DNA of 29,251 nucleotides from DASWJS01 sp036397035 (GTDB lineage: Bacteria; Actinomycetota; AC-67): positions 1 to 29,251 of the forward strand of contig DASWJS010000028.1 in the NCBI GenBank assembly GCA_036397035.1. The letters are read 5' to 3'. The notes beneath the pieces are model-generated. The model ran no database searches. It saw only the letters and a program-made list of their open reading frames with translations, and was not told the DNA's origin. The position numbers and the translations under genes are program-made. How positions within the stretch are numbered: the first letter of the stretch is position 1; every line of letters begins with the position of its first letter. Of the stretch, positions 1-7,875 are shown one piece after another.

Positions 1-410
1 GAGGCGGGCCAGGTGATCGGGACGCTCAGCAGACTCCAGGCGGAGTGGCTGGAGTCAAGGGTCACGTAGCCGAACTCGGAGTCGTTGTCGTCCATCAGGT
101 CGATGTACCAGCCGCCGGTGCCCACGGCGCCGGTCACGCGGCCGACGACCTCGAAGCTCGCGCTGGGCTGGGGGTTGAACGTGCTCGTTCCTCCGGGCAG
201 GACCCCGCGCTTGATCGGGAAAGTCCGGGTCGGGCTCGTGACGCCGGTGATCGTCTCGGACAGCAAGGGCCAGTCCTGGGTGATCGTGACCGGGGCCTGG
301 GCGGCGCGGGCAGAGCCGGCCGCGAGCATCACGAGCATCGCCGCGAGGAGTCCTGCGACTACGTAGGCAGTTCCGCGCTTGGATGCGCGTGCGGTCGTGA
401 GGGTGCCCAC
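1..410 (-). CDS. Secreted protein of unknown function, 5' part only (runs off the window)
   Basis: The reading frame opens at a GTG (complement of 408-410) and stays open to base 1, so about 136 N-terminal residues are visible and the C-terminus is missing. The first ~36 residues form a classical Sec signal peptide: Arg/Lys near the start, a hydrophobic core (GLLAAMLVMLAAG), then an Ala-x-Ala type cleavage site (SARAA). The mature part is rich in Thr, Ser, Gly and Pro and looks beta-rich and extracellular. A purine-rich Shine-Dalgarno-like stretch (AAGGGA) lies 8-10 nt upstream of the GTG. I do not recognise a family. The longer frame at 55-480 on the same strand is an Arg-rich shadow. Confidence 0.6.
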   Translation of the reverse strand, partial: MGTLTTARASKRGTAYVVAGLLAAMLVMLAAGSARAAQAPVTITQDWPLLSETITGVTSPTRTFPIKRGVLPGGTSTFNPQPSASFEVVGRVTGAVGTGGWYIDLMDDNDSEFGYVTLDSSHSAWSLLSVPITWPA

Positions 411-791
411 CGGAAGGTCCCTTTCTTCGTCGTTCGGTGTCGGCCGTGGTGCAAAGGTGCTGCTCAGCCGCCCTTAGCAAGCCGGTCCCTGGGGGGGCGG
501 CTCGCCGGAGGGGGCATCCTTACTTCGTATCTGTCTATAAGTACGCACGAGCGCCGAGAAGGTCTCGCGATTCGGCGCACCTTGTGCGATCTTTCCGCCT
601 GCGAGATTCTCCCTTTGCCGGTTCGTACCGGTTTCAGTCGACCGAGGCCTGCGAACCCGGGCCCCGGGTCGTCCCCCCGTCGGCCGGGTCGCCCGGGCGG
701 GGCGAGTGTGTAGAATGCGGCCCATCCCAACCGGCTCACCGGCTGAAGCACGGCGATCCGGAGGGGCGCAGGTCGACAAGGGGAGGTTTTC
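411..791. other. Divergent intergenic region with small hairpins
   Basis: No convincing gene is present between the divergent secreted-protein and RAM-domain genes. Visible structure consists of short inverted repeats at 555-567 (5-bp arms, 3-nt loop), at 576-588 (CGCAC-CTT-GTGCG) and at 617-630 (CCGGT-TCGT-ACCGG). The last could be an operator. The DNA is locally less GC-rich around 520-610. Function is unknown. Confidence 0.4.
711..716 (+). promoter_or_regulatory. Candidate -10 box for the RAM-domain gene
   Basis: TAGAAT fits the actinobacterial TANNNT -10 pattern and lies about 75 bp before the ATG at 792. No good -35 is seen. The same hexamer occurs upstream of plsC on the other strand. 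Confidence 0.3.
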
Positions 792-1028
792 ATGGCGGTT
801 CAGGCCTACATCCTGATTCAGACCGAGGTCGGCAAGGCTGCGGACGTCGCGAAGGCTGCGGCGGACATTCCGGGCGTCGCCTCGGCCGAGGATGTGACGG
901 GTCCGTATGACGTCATCGTGCGCGCGGAGGCGAACAACGTCGACGATCTCGGCAAGCTGGTCGTGGCGCGCATCCAGGCGGTCGAAGGCATCACGCGCAC
1001 GCTGACCTGCCCGGTCGTGCACCTGTAA
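792..1028 (+). CDS. Stand-alone Lrp/AsnC ligand-binding (RAM) domain protein
   Basis: This 78-residue protein is essentially one RAM (ACT-like) domain: beta-strand AYILIQTEVG, helix, the strand pair containing VTGPYDVIVRAEA, and a C-terminal strand ending TRTLTCPVV. In Lrp/AsnC regulators this fold binds amino acids and drives oligomerisation, but the DNA-binding helix-turn-helix is absent here, as in known stand-alone RAM proteins. The start is fixed by a strong GGGGAGG about 6 nt before the ATG. It is convergent with ilvA, with only 10 bp between stop codons. A role as an amino-acid sensor or partner of a full-length Lrp protein is inference. Confidence 0.85.
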   Translation: MAVQAYILIQTEVGKAADVAKAAADIPGVASAEDVTGPYDVIVRAEANNVDDLGKLVVARIQAVEGITRTLTCPVVHL

Positions 1029-1038
1029 GCAGGCGCCC

Positions 1039-2241
1039 TCAGGTAAGCAGCTCGACCGTGAAGCCGCGCGCTTCGAGCGCGCGCACGGTCTCGGCGCGGT
1101 GCTCGGGGTCGCGCGTCTCGACGGTGAGCAGCACCTCGACGCGGTCGACGCCCAGTGCCAGCCCGACGCGGTGGTGCTCGACCTCCAGCACGTTCAGGCC
1201 CATCTCCGCCACGGCGCCGGTGAGGGCGGCGAGCGCGCCCGGCTGATCGGCCAGGATCACGCGCAGCACGAGGTAGCGTCCCGCCGAGCTGAGGCCGTGC
1301 TCGATCAGGCGGATCAGCAGCAGCGGGTCGACGTTGCCGCCGCTGAGCAGACACACGACCGGCCCGCTGCCGGGGATGCGACCCGCGAGCACCGCCGCGA
1401 GCCCGACCGCGCCCGCCGGCTCGACCACGGTCTTCGCACGTTCCAGCAGCGTCAGCATCGCCGCGCTCGTCTGATCGTCGTCGACGGTGACCACGTCGGC
1501 GACCCGCGCGCGAACGTGCTCCAGGATCAGCGGCGTCGTCGTGCGCACCGCGATCCCGTCGGCGATCGTCTCGACGCGATCCAGGCTTACGACTTCCCCG
1601 CGATCGAGCGAGGCGCGCACCGCCGCCGCGCCGCTCGCCTCGACGCCGATCACGCTCGCCTCGGGCAGCTCGGCCGCGATCGCGGTCGCGACGCCCGAGA
1701 CCAAGCCTCCCCCGCCTACCGGCACGACGACGGTCGCGTTCGCCGGACACCCGGTCGCGATCTCCAGCCCGACCGTGCCCTGCCCCGCCATCACGACCGG
1801 GTCGTCGAACGGGTGGACGAAGGTCGCGCCCACCGAGCCGGCATACTCGCGCGCCGCGGCGATGCTCTCGTCGACGACCGCGCCTTCGAGCCGCACGTCG
1901 GCCCCGTCCGCGCGCGTCGCCGCGACCTTCGGCAGCGCCGCGCTGGAGGGCATGAAGATCGTCGCCTTGCACCCGGTCAGGCGAGCCGCGCGCGCGACCC
2001 CCTGCGCGTGGTTGCCCGCCGACGCCGCCACGACCTCGGTGCCGGGCGCAAGCTGCGCGATCTTGTTGTAGGCGCCGCGAATCTTGTACGAGCCGGTCCG
2101 CTGCCGTTCCTCGTGCTTGAGCCAGATCTCGCGGCCCGCCAGCGCGCTGAGCGAATCGGAGACCTCCAGCGCCGTCGGCGTGAGCACCCCGTCGAGCCGC
2201 GCCGCGGCCTGCCTGATCTGCTCGACCGACAGCAGCGTCAT
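1039..2241 (-). CDS. ilvA: Threonine dehydratase (threonine ammonia-lyase) with C-terminal ACT domain
   Basis: Fold-type II PLP enzyme of 400 aa that deaminates threonine to 2-oxobutyrate and ammonia, the entry step to isoleucine. The PLP lysine is in TGSYKIRGA (about K53), SAGNHAQG follows at ~75, and the phosphate-binding Gly-rich loop VPVGGGGLVSG is at ~173-183. A single ACT domain fills roughly residues 325-400. The ~400-aa, one-ACT architecture resembles TdcB-like and actinobacterial IlvA forms rather than the two-ACT E. coli IlvA. The ATG overlaps the ddl stop in an ATGA, so it is the last gene of the plsC operon. It could serve biosynthesis or threonine catabolism. Confidence 0.93.
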   Translation of the reverse strand: MTLLSVEQIRQAAARLDGVLTPTALEVSDSLSALAGREIWLKHEERQRTGSYKIRGAYNKIAQLAPGTEVVAASAGNHAQGVARAARLTGCKATIFMPSSAALPKVAATRADGADVRLEGAVVDESIAAAREYAGSVGATFVHPFDDPVVMAGQGTVGLEIATGCPANATVVVPVGGGGLVSGVATAIAAELPEASVIGVEASGAAAVRASLDRGEVVSLDRVETIADGIAVRTTTPLILEHVRARVADVVTVDDDQTSAAMLTLLERAKTVVEPAGAVGLAAVLAGRIPGSGPVVCLLSGGNVDPLLLIRLIEHGLSSAGRYLVLRVILADQPGALAALTGAVAEMGLNVLEVEHHRVGLALGVDRVEVLLTVETRDPEHRAETVRALEARGFTVELLT

Positions 2242-3335
2242 CGCGCGCGCCGGTGCCGCTCGAGCCCCAGCCGGATCAGGCGGTCGATCAGCTCGGGATA
2301 GGGAACGCCCGACGCCTCCCAGAGCTTCGGGTACATCGAGATCGGCGTGAAGCCGGGCATGGTGTTGATCTCGTTGAGATAGAGCCGCGTGCCGTCCCAG
2401 AAGAAGTCGACGCGCGCAAGCCCTTCGCAACCGATCGCGCGGAAGGCCGCGACCGCGTGCTCCTGGATCTCCTTGGCGATCGCGTCGGGGACGTCTGCCG
2501 GGATGATCAGCTCGCTTCCTTCCTTCACGTACTTCGCCTCGTAGTCGTAGAACTCGTTCACCGGGCGGATCTCGCCGACGACGCTCGCGGCCGGGTCGTC
2601 GTTGCCGAGCACGCCGCACTCCAGCTCGCGCCCGGCGATCGCCGGCTCGACGAGGGCGAGCCGGTCGTGCTCGAAGGCCGCGCCGAGGGCGATCAAGACC
2701 TCACCGGGCGTCGTGCAGCGCGAGACCCCGACGCTCGAGCCGAGCGAGGAGGGCTTGACGAAGCAGGGAAGCCCCGTCGCGCCGACCGCGGCTTCCACGG
2801 CGGCGGTCACGTCGCGACCGAACTCCTCGATGCGAACGTCCGTCCACGGGGTGACGGGGATCCCAGCGGCTTGAAAGACGGGCTTCTGGAGCGCCTTGCT
2901 CATCCCGACCGCGCTCGCCGCGACCCCGGCGCCGACGTAGGCGATGCCGAGCGTCTCGAGCATCCCTTGCACCGTGCCGTCCTCGCCGCCCGGACCGTGC
3001 AAGACGGGGAACACGACGTCGATCTGCGCGCCGGGCCCGCCCTGCGGGCGCGCGGCGTGTTCGTCGACCGGCACGACCTCACCGCGCGCCCGCAACACGA
3101 TCGCGTCGCCGTCCTCCTCGCCGACGCCCGCAAGCGCACCCGCCTCCGCCGCCGGCAACGCGTCGGGCGCGCGCGCCGGCAGCAGCCAGCGCCCCTGCTT
3201 CGTGATCGCGATCGGCACGACCTCGTAGCGCTCGCGGTCGATGGCCTGGAGCACCGAGCGCGCGCTGACGACGGAGATCTCGTGCTCGGCGGATGGCCCG
3301 CCGTAGAGCACCGCGACGCGGAGGCGCTCGCTCAT
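2238..3335 (-). CDS. ddl: D-alanine--D-alanine ligase
   Basis: ATP-grasp ligase of 365 aa that joins two D-alanines for the peptidoglycan pentapeptide, in the cytoplasm. The N-terminus has the Ddl signature LYGGPSAEHEIS. HGPGGEDGTVQG follows at about residue 115. The ATP-grasp core includes FVKPSSLGSSVGVS, and the omega loop EFYDYEAKY keeps the tyrosine associated with D-Ala rather than D-lactate specificity. The metal-binding end LYLNEINTMPG is present. The ATG start overlaps the stop of the upstream PLP enzyme (ATGA), and its own stop overlaps the ilvA start, so translation is probably coupled. Confidence 0.95.
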   Translation of the reverse strand: MSERLRVAVLYGGPSAEHEISVVSARSVLQAIDRERYEVVPIAITKQGRWLLPARAPDALPAAEAGALAGVGEEDGDAIVLRARGEVVPVDEHAARPQGGPGAQIDVVFPVLHGPGGEDGTVQGMLETLGIAYVGAGVAASAVGMSKALQKPVFQAAGIPVTPWTDVRIEEFGRDVTAAVEAAVGATGLPCFVKPSSLGSSVGVSRCTTPGEVLIALGAAFEHDRLALVEPAIAGRELECGVLGNDDPAASVVGEIRPVNEFYDYEAKYVKEGSELIIPADVPDAIAKEIQEHAVAAFRAIGCEGLARVDFFWDGTRLYLNEINTMPGFTPISMYPKLWEASGVPYPELIDRLIRLGLERHRRAR

Positions 3336-4507
3336 GCCAGCGCGGCCTCGAAGTCCTCGATCAGGTCCTCGGCGTGCTCGATCCCGGCCGAGACTCGGAT
3401 GAGCCCGTCGGTGACGCCCGCGGCGGCGCGCTCCCGCGCGCTCAGTTGCGTGTGGGTGACCGACGCCGGATGGACGACGAGCGTCTTGGTTCCCCCGAGG
3501 CTCGCCGCGGCGCGGGCGATCTCGACGCGTTCGAGGAACCGCTTCCCGGCTTCGAAGCCGCCGGCGGCCTCGAAGCAGAGCATTCCCCCGAAGCGGTCGC
3601 CGAGCAGCCGCTTCGCGAGGTCGTGCTGCGGGTGTCCGGGCAGGCCCGGGTAGGCGACGCTCGACACGCGCGGGTGCCGCGACAGCCACTCGGCGAGGGC
3701 CAGCGCGTTCGCGCAGACCCGCTCGGTCCGCAGCTCCAGCGTCTGGAGTCCGCGCGCGACCAGGAACGCCTCGAAGGGCGACAGCACCGAACCGGTGTCG
3801 ATCTGCGTGTGTCGGATCGCCTCGACGCGCGCCGCGGAGCCGGCGACCACCCCGGCGAGCACGTCCGAGTGCCCGCTCAGGTACTTCGTGGCCGCGTCGA
3901 TCACCAGGTCGGCGCCGTGCTCCAGCGGACGCAGCATCGTCGGCGGCGTGAAGGTCGTGTCCAGCACGAGCAGCGCCGCCCGCGTCTTGGCGATCCAGGA
4001 CAGCGCGTCGAGATCGGCCACGGGCAGCGTGGGGTTCCCGATCGTCTCGGCGTAGAGGACCTTCGTACGGGGCGTGAACGCCTCCTCGACCGCCCCGTGA
4101 TCGGTCACGTCGACGAACGCCGCCTCGATCCCGGCTCGCGCGAGCACGCCGGCGAACAGCGAGCGCGTGCCGCCGTAGACCTGGCGCGCGACGACGGCGT
4201 GATCGCCCGAGGCGAGGAACGTGGCGAGCGTCGCGTGAATCGCTCCCATGCCGCTGCCGAAGCACGCGGCGGCTTCGGCCGACATGAGGTCAGCGACGGT
4301 GCTCGCCAGCGCCTGCACGGTCGGGTTCCGCCAGCGCGAGTACAGGTAGCCCCCGGAGGTCTTCGATTCGGCGACGCGGCCGAACTCCTCGACGTCGTCG
4401 AAGGCATACGTCGCCGCGGGGTAGATCGGCGGCGCGAGCGGCTCCTGGCCAACCTGCTCCACGGCCGCGCCGAGCGCGCGCGTGGCGATGTGGCGGCGCT
4501 TCTTCAC
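3332..4507 (-). CDS. Cys/Met-metabolism PLP enzyme (cystathionine gamma-synthase / gamma-lyase type)
   Basis: Fold-type I PLP enzyme of 391 aa acting on sulfur amino acids. It has the family features: YSRWRNPT at ~56-63 for phosphate contacts across the dimer, GSGMGAIHA at ~84-92, a PLP-stacking Tyr at ~111 (QVYGGT), and the Schiff-base lysine K208 in DAATKYLSGHSD. The C-terminal half carries the substrate-carboxylate Arg (DGLIRVSAGIE). Sequence alone does not separate cystathionine gamma-synthase, O-acetyl/succinylhomoserine sulfhydrylase, cystathionine gamma-lyase and methionine gamma-lyase. A methionine gamma-lyase would make 2-oxobutyrate, as the operon mate ilvA does. GTG start overlaps the gpsA stop (GTGA). 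Confidence 0.88.
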   Translation of the reverse strand: MKKRRHIATRALGAAVEQVGQEPLAPPIYPAATYAFDDVEEFGRVAESKTSGGYLYSRWRNPTVQALASTVADLMSAEAAACFGSGMGAIHATLATFLASGDHAVVARQVYGGTRSLFAGVLARAGIEAAFVDVTDHGAVEEAFTPRTKVLYAETIGNPTLPVADLDALSWIAKTRAALLVLDTTFTPPTMLRPLEHGADLVIDAATKYLSGHSDVLAGVVAGSAARVEAIRHTQIDTGSVLSPFEAFLVARGLQTLELRTERVCANALALAEWLSRHPRVSSVAYPGLPGHPQHDLAKRLLGDRFGGMLCFEAAGGFEAGKRFLERVEIARAAASLGGTKTLVVHPASVTHTQLSARERAAAGVTDGLIRVSAGIEHAEDLIEDFEAALA

Positions 4508-5517
4508 CCGATGCCCTTGAACTCCGGCTCCGCGGCGCGCTCGAGCAGGTCGTCGACCATCTGCTTGACGTTCGCGCCCTCGTACAGGACCCGGCCGACG
4601 CGCTCGGCGATCGGCATGTCGACGCCGGCCTTCTCGGCGAGCCGCAGGATCCCCGCGCAGGACTTCACGCCCTCGGCGACCATGTTCATCGAGTCGACGA
4701 TCTCCCCGAGCGCGCGCCCCTTTCCAAGCTCCTCGCCGACGTGGTGGTTCCGGCTCTGCTTGGACAGGCAGGTCGCGACCAGGTCGCCCACGCCGGCGAG
4801 GCCGACGAACGTGAGCGGGCTCGCGCCCAAGCCCACCCCGAGGCGCGTGATCTCCACCAGCCCGCGCGTCACCAGAGCCGCGAGCGCGTTCTCGCCGTAC
4901 CCGAGGCCGTCGGCGATGCCCGCGGCGATCGCAACCACGTTCTTCGCCGCGCCGCCGATCTCGACCCCGACGACGTCGGTGTTGGTGTAGACACGAAACG
5001 TCGGCGCATGGAACAGGTCCTGCAGCGAGGCGGCTCGGCCCTCGTCGCCGCACGCGACAACCGTCGCGCCCGGCTGGCCCTTCGCGACCTCGCGCGCGAG
5101 GTTCGGCCCGCTGACGACGGCGACCCGGTCGCCGGGGACCGCGCACGCCTCCGCGGCGACCTCGGACATCCGCAGCAACGTGCCGGCCTCGATGCCCTTG
5201 GTCAGGCTGACGAGCGTCGCGTCGTCGCTCAGCAGCGGACGAACCTCCGCGCACTTCTCGCGGAAGCAGTGAGAGGGAACCGCCATGACCACGACCGAGG
5301 CGGGCGCGGCCACGTCGGCGAGGTCGGTCGTCGCGCGCAACCCGTCGGGCAGCTCGATGCTCGGCAGGTAGGCGTCGTTGCGGTGAGCGTCGGCGATCTC
5401 GTCCGCGCACTCCTTGCGCCGCGCCCAGATCGTGGTCTCGTTGCCGTTGCGCGCGAGCACCGACGCGAACGCCGTTCCCCAGGATCCGGCGCCCACGACC
5501 CCGATGCGCGTGGTCAC
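4504..5517 (-). CDS. gpsA: NAD(P)-dependent glycerol-3-phosphate dehydrogenase
   Basis: Reduces dihydroxyacetone phosphate to sn-glycerol 3-phosphate, the backbone for phospholipids. The 337-aa protein is standard length. The N-terminal Rossmann motif is GVVGAGSWGTAFA (6-18), followed by VSGPNLAREVAKG and the catalytic lysine in GGAAKNVVAIAAG (about residue 195). The C-terminal all-helical domain includes GLAGVGDLVATCLS. GTG is chosen as start because it overlaps the plsC stop (GTGA) and precedes the Rossmann strand directly. The pairing with plsC makes functional sense: GpsA makes the acceptor and PlsC acylates its lyso-derivative. Confidence 0.95.
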   Translation of the reverse strand: MTTRIGVVGAGSWGTAFASVLARNGNETTIWARRKECADEIADAHRNDAYLPSIELPDGLRATTDLADVAAPASVVVMAVPSHCFREKCAEVRPLLSDDATLVSLTKGIEAGTLLRMSEVAAEACAVPGDRVAVVSGPNLAREVAKGQPGATVVACGDEGRAASLQDLFHAPTFRVYTNTDVVGVEIGGAAKNVVAIAAGIADGLGYGENALAALVTRGLVEITRLGVGLGASPLTFVGLAGVGDLVATCLSKQSRNHHVGEELGKGRALGEIVDSMNMVAEGVKSCAGILRLAEKAGVDMPIAERVGRVLYEGANVKQMVDDLLERAAEPEFKGIG

Positions 5518-6203
5518 GAAGCGTCTTTCAGCGCGGGGACTGCACCACCGTCGGGGTGCACCTTGTGCAGCTCGCGAACGAGCCGGTCGATCTCGGCCAT
5601 GATCCGGTCGGTGACCTCCCGGCGCACCTCCGGCTCGTCCTGACGGCCCTCGAACTCGTCGAACCGCATCGGCTCGCCCACCGCGCCCATGATCAGCCGG
5701 TGCCCGGCGTAGCGCCACTCGCGCTTCTTGCCCAGCATCCACTGCGCGCCCCAGATCGCGGCCGGCACCACCGGCGCCCCCGTCTTCAGCGCGAGCCGCG
5801 CGGCGCCGGTCTTGCCGCGCATCGGCGTGAGGTCGAGGTTCGTCGTGACCGTGCCCTCCGCGTAGATCACCACCGCCTCACCCCGCGCGATCGCGGCCTC
5901 CGCCGCGTCGAGCGGCGCCACGTCGCCCGAGCCGCGCTCGACCGGGATCTGCCGCGCGCCGGTGAGCACGAAGCGAAGGAACCGGTTCTTCCACAGCGAC
6001 GCCTTGGCCAGGAAGCGCGGGCGCCGGCCGGCCTGGTCGACGAGGTAGGCGGTGCAGAGCGGATCGAAGTTGGAGGTATGGTTCGGGACGACGATCACCG
6101 GGCCGCTCCTCGGGATGTTGCGAAGGCCGGTGAACCGGAACCGGTAGAACAACCGAAGGACCACGACGACGGCGATTCGAGTCATGACGTATACCGGCTC
6201 CAT
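5514..6203 (-). CDS. plsC: 1-acyl-sn-glycerol-3-phosphate acyltransferase (PlsC family)
   Basis: Membrane-associated acyltransferase of 229 aa that turns lysophosphatidic acid into phosphatidic acid. The N-terminal ~20 residues are hydrophobic (membrane anchor). Motif I is NHTSNFD with catalytic H42 and D47, motif II is ARQIPVERG (~83-91), and motif III is AEGT (E116-G-T), with a following PVVPAAIWG block. I chose the ATG at 6203 because GGAGGGGAG sits just upstream; a second in-frame ATG is six codons later. It is the first gene of the five-gene operon running to ilvA and is divergent from cofC. Confidence 0.9.
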   Translation of the reverse strand: MEPVYVMTRIAVVVVLRLFYRFRFTGLRNIPRSGPVIVVPNHTSNFDPLCTAYLVDQAGRRPRFLAKASLWKNRFLRFVLTGARQIPVERGSGDVAPLDAAEAAIARGEAVVIYAEGTVTTNLDLTPMRGKTGAARLALKTGAPVVPAAIWGAQWMLGKKREWRYAGHRLIMGAVGEPMRFDEFEGRQDEPEVRREVTDRIMAEIDRLVRELHKVHPDGGAVPALKDAS

Positions 6204-6246
6204 GCTCTCCCCTCCGCGCGGCGCGGGCCCGTCGGGCGCGCGCGCC

Positions 6247-6252
6247 ATTCTA
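6247..6252 (-). promoter_or_regulatory. Candidate -10 box for the plsC-gpsA-CGS-ddl-ilvA operon
   Basis: TAGAAT on the minus strand, about 44 bp upstream of the plsC ATG, in the only non-coding gap before this operon. The -35 region is not convincing. Transcription from here would serve all five genes, since the later junctions have no gaps. Confidence 0.35.
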
Positions 6253-6275
6253 ACCGCCGAGCCTTCCGCCGAAGC

Positions 6276-6911
6276 GTGAGGCTCTGCATCGTTCCGATGA
6301 AGCCGCTCGCGCGCGCGAAGGAGCGGCTCGCGCCGGTGCTCGACGTCGCCGGCCGGCGGCGGCTGTCCCTTGCGATGCTGGAGGACGTGACGCGCGCGGC
6401 CACCGTGCTCGACCACGTCTGGGTGCTGCACTCCGACGACGACGCTGCCGAGGCGGCGGTGCGAGCCGGGGGCGAGCCGCGTCGCGACGCCACGCCGGAC
6501 GAGGGGCTCAACGCGAGCCTCGCCGCCGCGACCGAGGCGGCGCTGCGCGAGGGCGCGACGGGCGTGCTGATCGTGTCGGCCGACTGTCCGGCCGTCACCG
6601 AGGCGGACGTTCGCGCGACGGCGCTCGGCGAAGGCGTCGTGCTCGCGCCCGACCGAACCGGCGTCGGCACGAACGCGCTGTGGCGGATGCCCCCCGCGAC
6701 GATCCCCACACACTTCGGCGGCAAGAGCCGCCAGGCGCACGAGAGCGTGGCACGCGGTCGGGGAGTTCCGTTCGCGATCGTCGCGCGTCCGGCGCTCGCC
6801 CTGGACGTCGACGAGCCGCGCGACCTCGACGCGCTCGCGGCGATGGGGGCGGGAGCGGCGACGGCCGCCGTGCTGTCCTCGCTCGGGTATCCTGCGCGGG
6901 CCGGGAGGTGA
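6276..6911 (+). CDS. cofC: 2-phospholactate/phosphoenolpyruvate guanylyltransferase (CofC/FbiD family)
   Basis: Nucleotidyltransferase-fold enzyme of 211 aa in coenzyme F420 biosynthesis. It condenses GTP with 2-phospholactate or phosphoenolpyruvate to give the substrate of FbiA/CofD. The N-terminus VPMKPLARAKERLAP is the family's nucleotide-binding signature, and internal blocks include a Pro-Asp-Glu-Gly-Leu-Asn run, VSADCPAVTEADV (metal-binding Asp) and DRTGVGTNAL. The C-terminal LDVDEPRDLDAL is also typical. The GTG at 6276 is preferred because it keeps the first beta strand (RLCIVPMK); an ATG at 6297 would lose it. The neighbouring fbiA/fbiB genes are not in the window. Confidence 0.9.
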   Translation: MRLCIVPMKPLARAKERLAPVLDVAGRRRLSLAMLEDVTRAATVLDHVWVLHSDDDAAEAAVRAGGEPRRDATPDEGLNASLAAATEAALREGATGVLIVSADCPAVTEADVRATALGEGVVLAPDRTGVGTNALWRMPPATIPTHFGGKSRQAHESVARGRGVPFAIVARPALALDVDEPRDLDALAAMGAGAATAAVLSSLGYPARAGR

Positions 6912-6915
6912 GCAC

Positions 6916-7122
6916 GTGTCACAGGGAACCATCAAGTCCTACGACGAACAGAGCAAGAGCGGCGTCATCCTCGACGACGGCGCGACCGAGATCGCCTTCG
7001 ACCACGAAAGCTTCCGCACGAGCGGCATCCGCCTGTTCCGCATCGGACAGCGCGTGAAGTTCGACCAGATCGGGGAAGGGTCCACGCTGCGAGTGAGCAA
7101 CCTGACGATCGTCACGCTGTAG
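6916..7122 (+). CDS. Small cold-shock-like OB-fold protein
   Basis: A 68-aa protein with the pattern of a CspA-type cold-shock domain: GTIKSYDEQSKSGVILDDG, FDHESF, a GIRLFRIGQRVKFD block and a final strand. The aromatic RNP1 residues of classical CspA (KGFGFI) are replaced by KSGVIL, so nucleic-acid binding may differ. GTG start with GGGAGGTGA upstream, 4 bp after the cofC stop, so it is co-transcribed with cofC. The strong hairpin at 7134-7157 ends the unit. Confidence 0.75.
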   Translation: MSQGTIKSYDEQSKSGVILDDGATEIAFDHESFRTSGIRLFRIGQRVKFDQIGEGSTLRVSNLTIVTL

Positions 7123-7133
7123 ACCGCACGGCA

Positions 7134-7157
7134 AGAGGGCGGCTCTCGCCGCCCTCT
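7134..7157 (+). terminator. Intrinsic-type terminator hairpin between cspA-like gene and HU
   Basis: A perfect 10-bp stem (AGAGGGCGGC / GCCGCCCTCT) with a TCTC loop lies 11 bp after the stop codon. It is followed by a weakly T-rich tract (CGTCGTTTCG). It sits between convergent genes and could act in both directions. A 12-bp palindrome, CGTTCGCGAACG, is at 7178-7189. Confidence 0.65.
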
Positions 7158-7202
7158 CGTCGTTTCGCGAATGGCGTCGTTCGCGAACGGCTCGCGAACG
7201 GC

Positions 7203-7685
7203 CTAGCGCCGCTTCGCGGCCTTCTTCTTCGCCGGCTTCTTCGCCGTCTTCCGGGCCGCAGCCGCGCGCTTGGCGGGCTTCTTGGCGGTCTTCTTTGCGG
7301 GAGACTTCGCCGGAGCCGCGCCGCCCACGGAGAGCGCCTTCGGGGCGGTCGCCTTTACCGGCGGCTTCGCGCCGCCGCGACCCGCAACGAACTCCTTGAA
7401 GGGCTTCGCAGGCAGGAAGCGCGGAAGCTTCGACGCGGGCTTGGCGGCCACCTTCACCATCTCGCCGGTGAACGGGTTGCGAGCCAGCCCCGCCTTGCGA
7501 GCCTTGGTGGCCCGCTGCTTGAACTTGCCGAACCCGGTGATGCTGACGTCCACGCCCTTCTTGACGCTGTCCTGGATCACCGCGAGGGCGTTCTCCCAGA
7601 CGTGCTCGACGTCACGACGATGAGCGCCAGTGCGCTCGGCAACCGCGTTCAGGAAATTCGAGCGGTTGAGCGTTTGCTTTGCCAC
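7203..7685 (-). CDS. hup: HU-family DNA-binding protein with Lys/Ala-rich C-terminal tail
   Basis: Nucleoid protein of 160 aa. Residues 1-~100 form an HU/IHF domain, with the signature block around GFGKFKQR and ARNPFTGE (DNA-binding arm). Residues ~105-160 are a basic low-complexity tail of PAKK/AKK repeats like those in mycobacterial HupB and histone H1, expected to compact DNA and be disordered. GTG start with GGGAGGG about 5 nt upstream. Monocistronic, with its own strong promoter at 7719-7747. Confidence 0.95.
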   Translation of the reverse strand: MAKQTLNRSNFLNAVAERTGAHRRDVEHVWENALAVIQDSVKKGVDVSITGFGKFKQRATKARKAGLARNPFTGEMVKVAAKPASKLPRFLPAKPFKEFVAGRGGAKPPVKATAPKALSVGGAAPAKSPAKKTAKKPAKRAAAARKTAKKPAKKKAAKRR

Positions 7686-7718
7686 CGATCCCTCCCGTTT
7701 CCCTCGACTATCGCGCGA

Positions 7719-7747
7719 ACACTAGAGGAACGGTCGGGACTAGTCAA
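7719..7747 (-). promoter_or_regulatory. Vegetative promoter of hup
   Basis: On the minus strand TTGACT (-35, 7742-7747) and TAGTGT (-10, 7719-7724) are separated by exactly 17 bp. The -10 ends 33 bp before the GTG at 7685. It is among the best matches to a housekeeping sigma promoter in the window, as expected for an abundant protein. Confidence 0.75.
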
Positions 7748-7875
7748 AGCCCCCCGGAAGGCCTAAAGGCGGACGCGACGCGCGCCGATAGAAGCCGCAG
7801 GAGAACCGATGCGACCTGGGGCCGGCGCATCGGTGAAGAGGCTGCGGAGACCTCGCCACGGGTAGGGAGGTTTCA

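Noticed and set aside
7203..7370. Repeat array in the 3' part of hup
   Set aside because: The repetition is coding: Lys/Ala/Pro codons of the HU tail, not a CRISPR or non-coding repeat.
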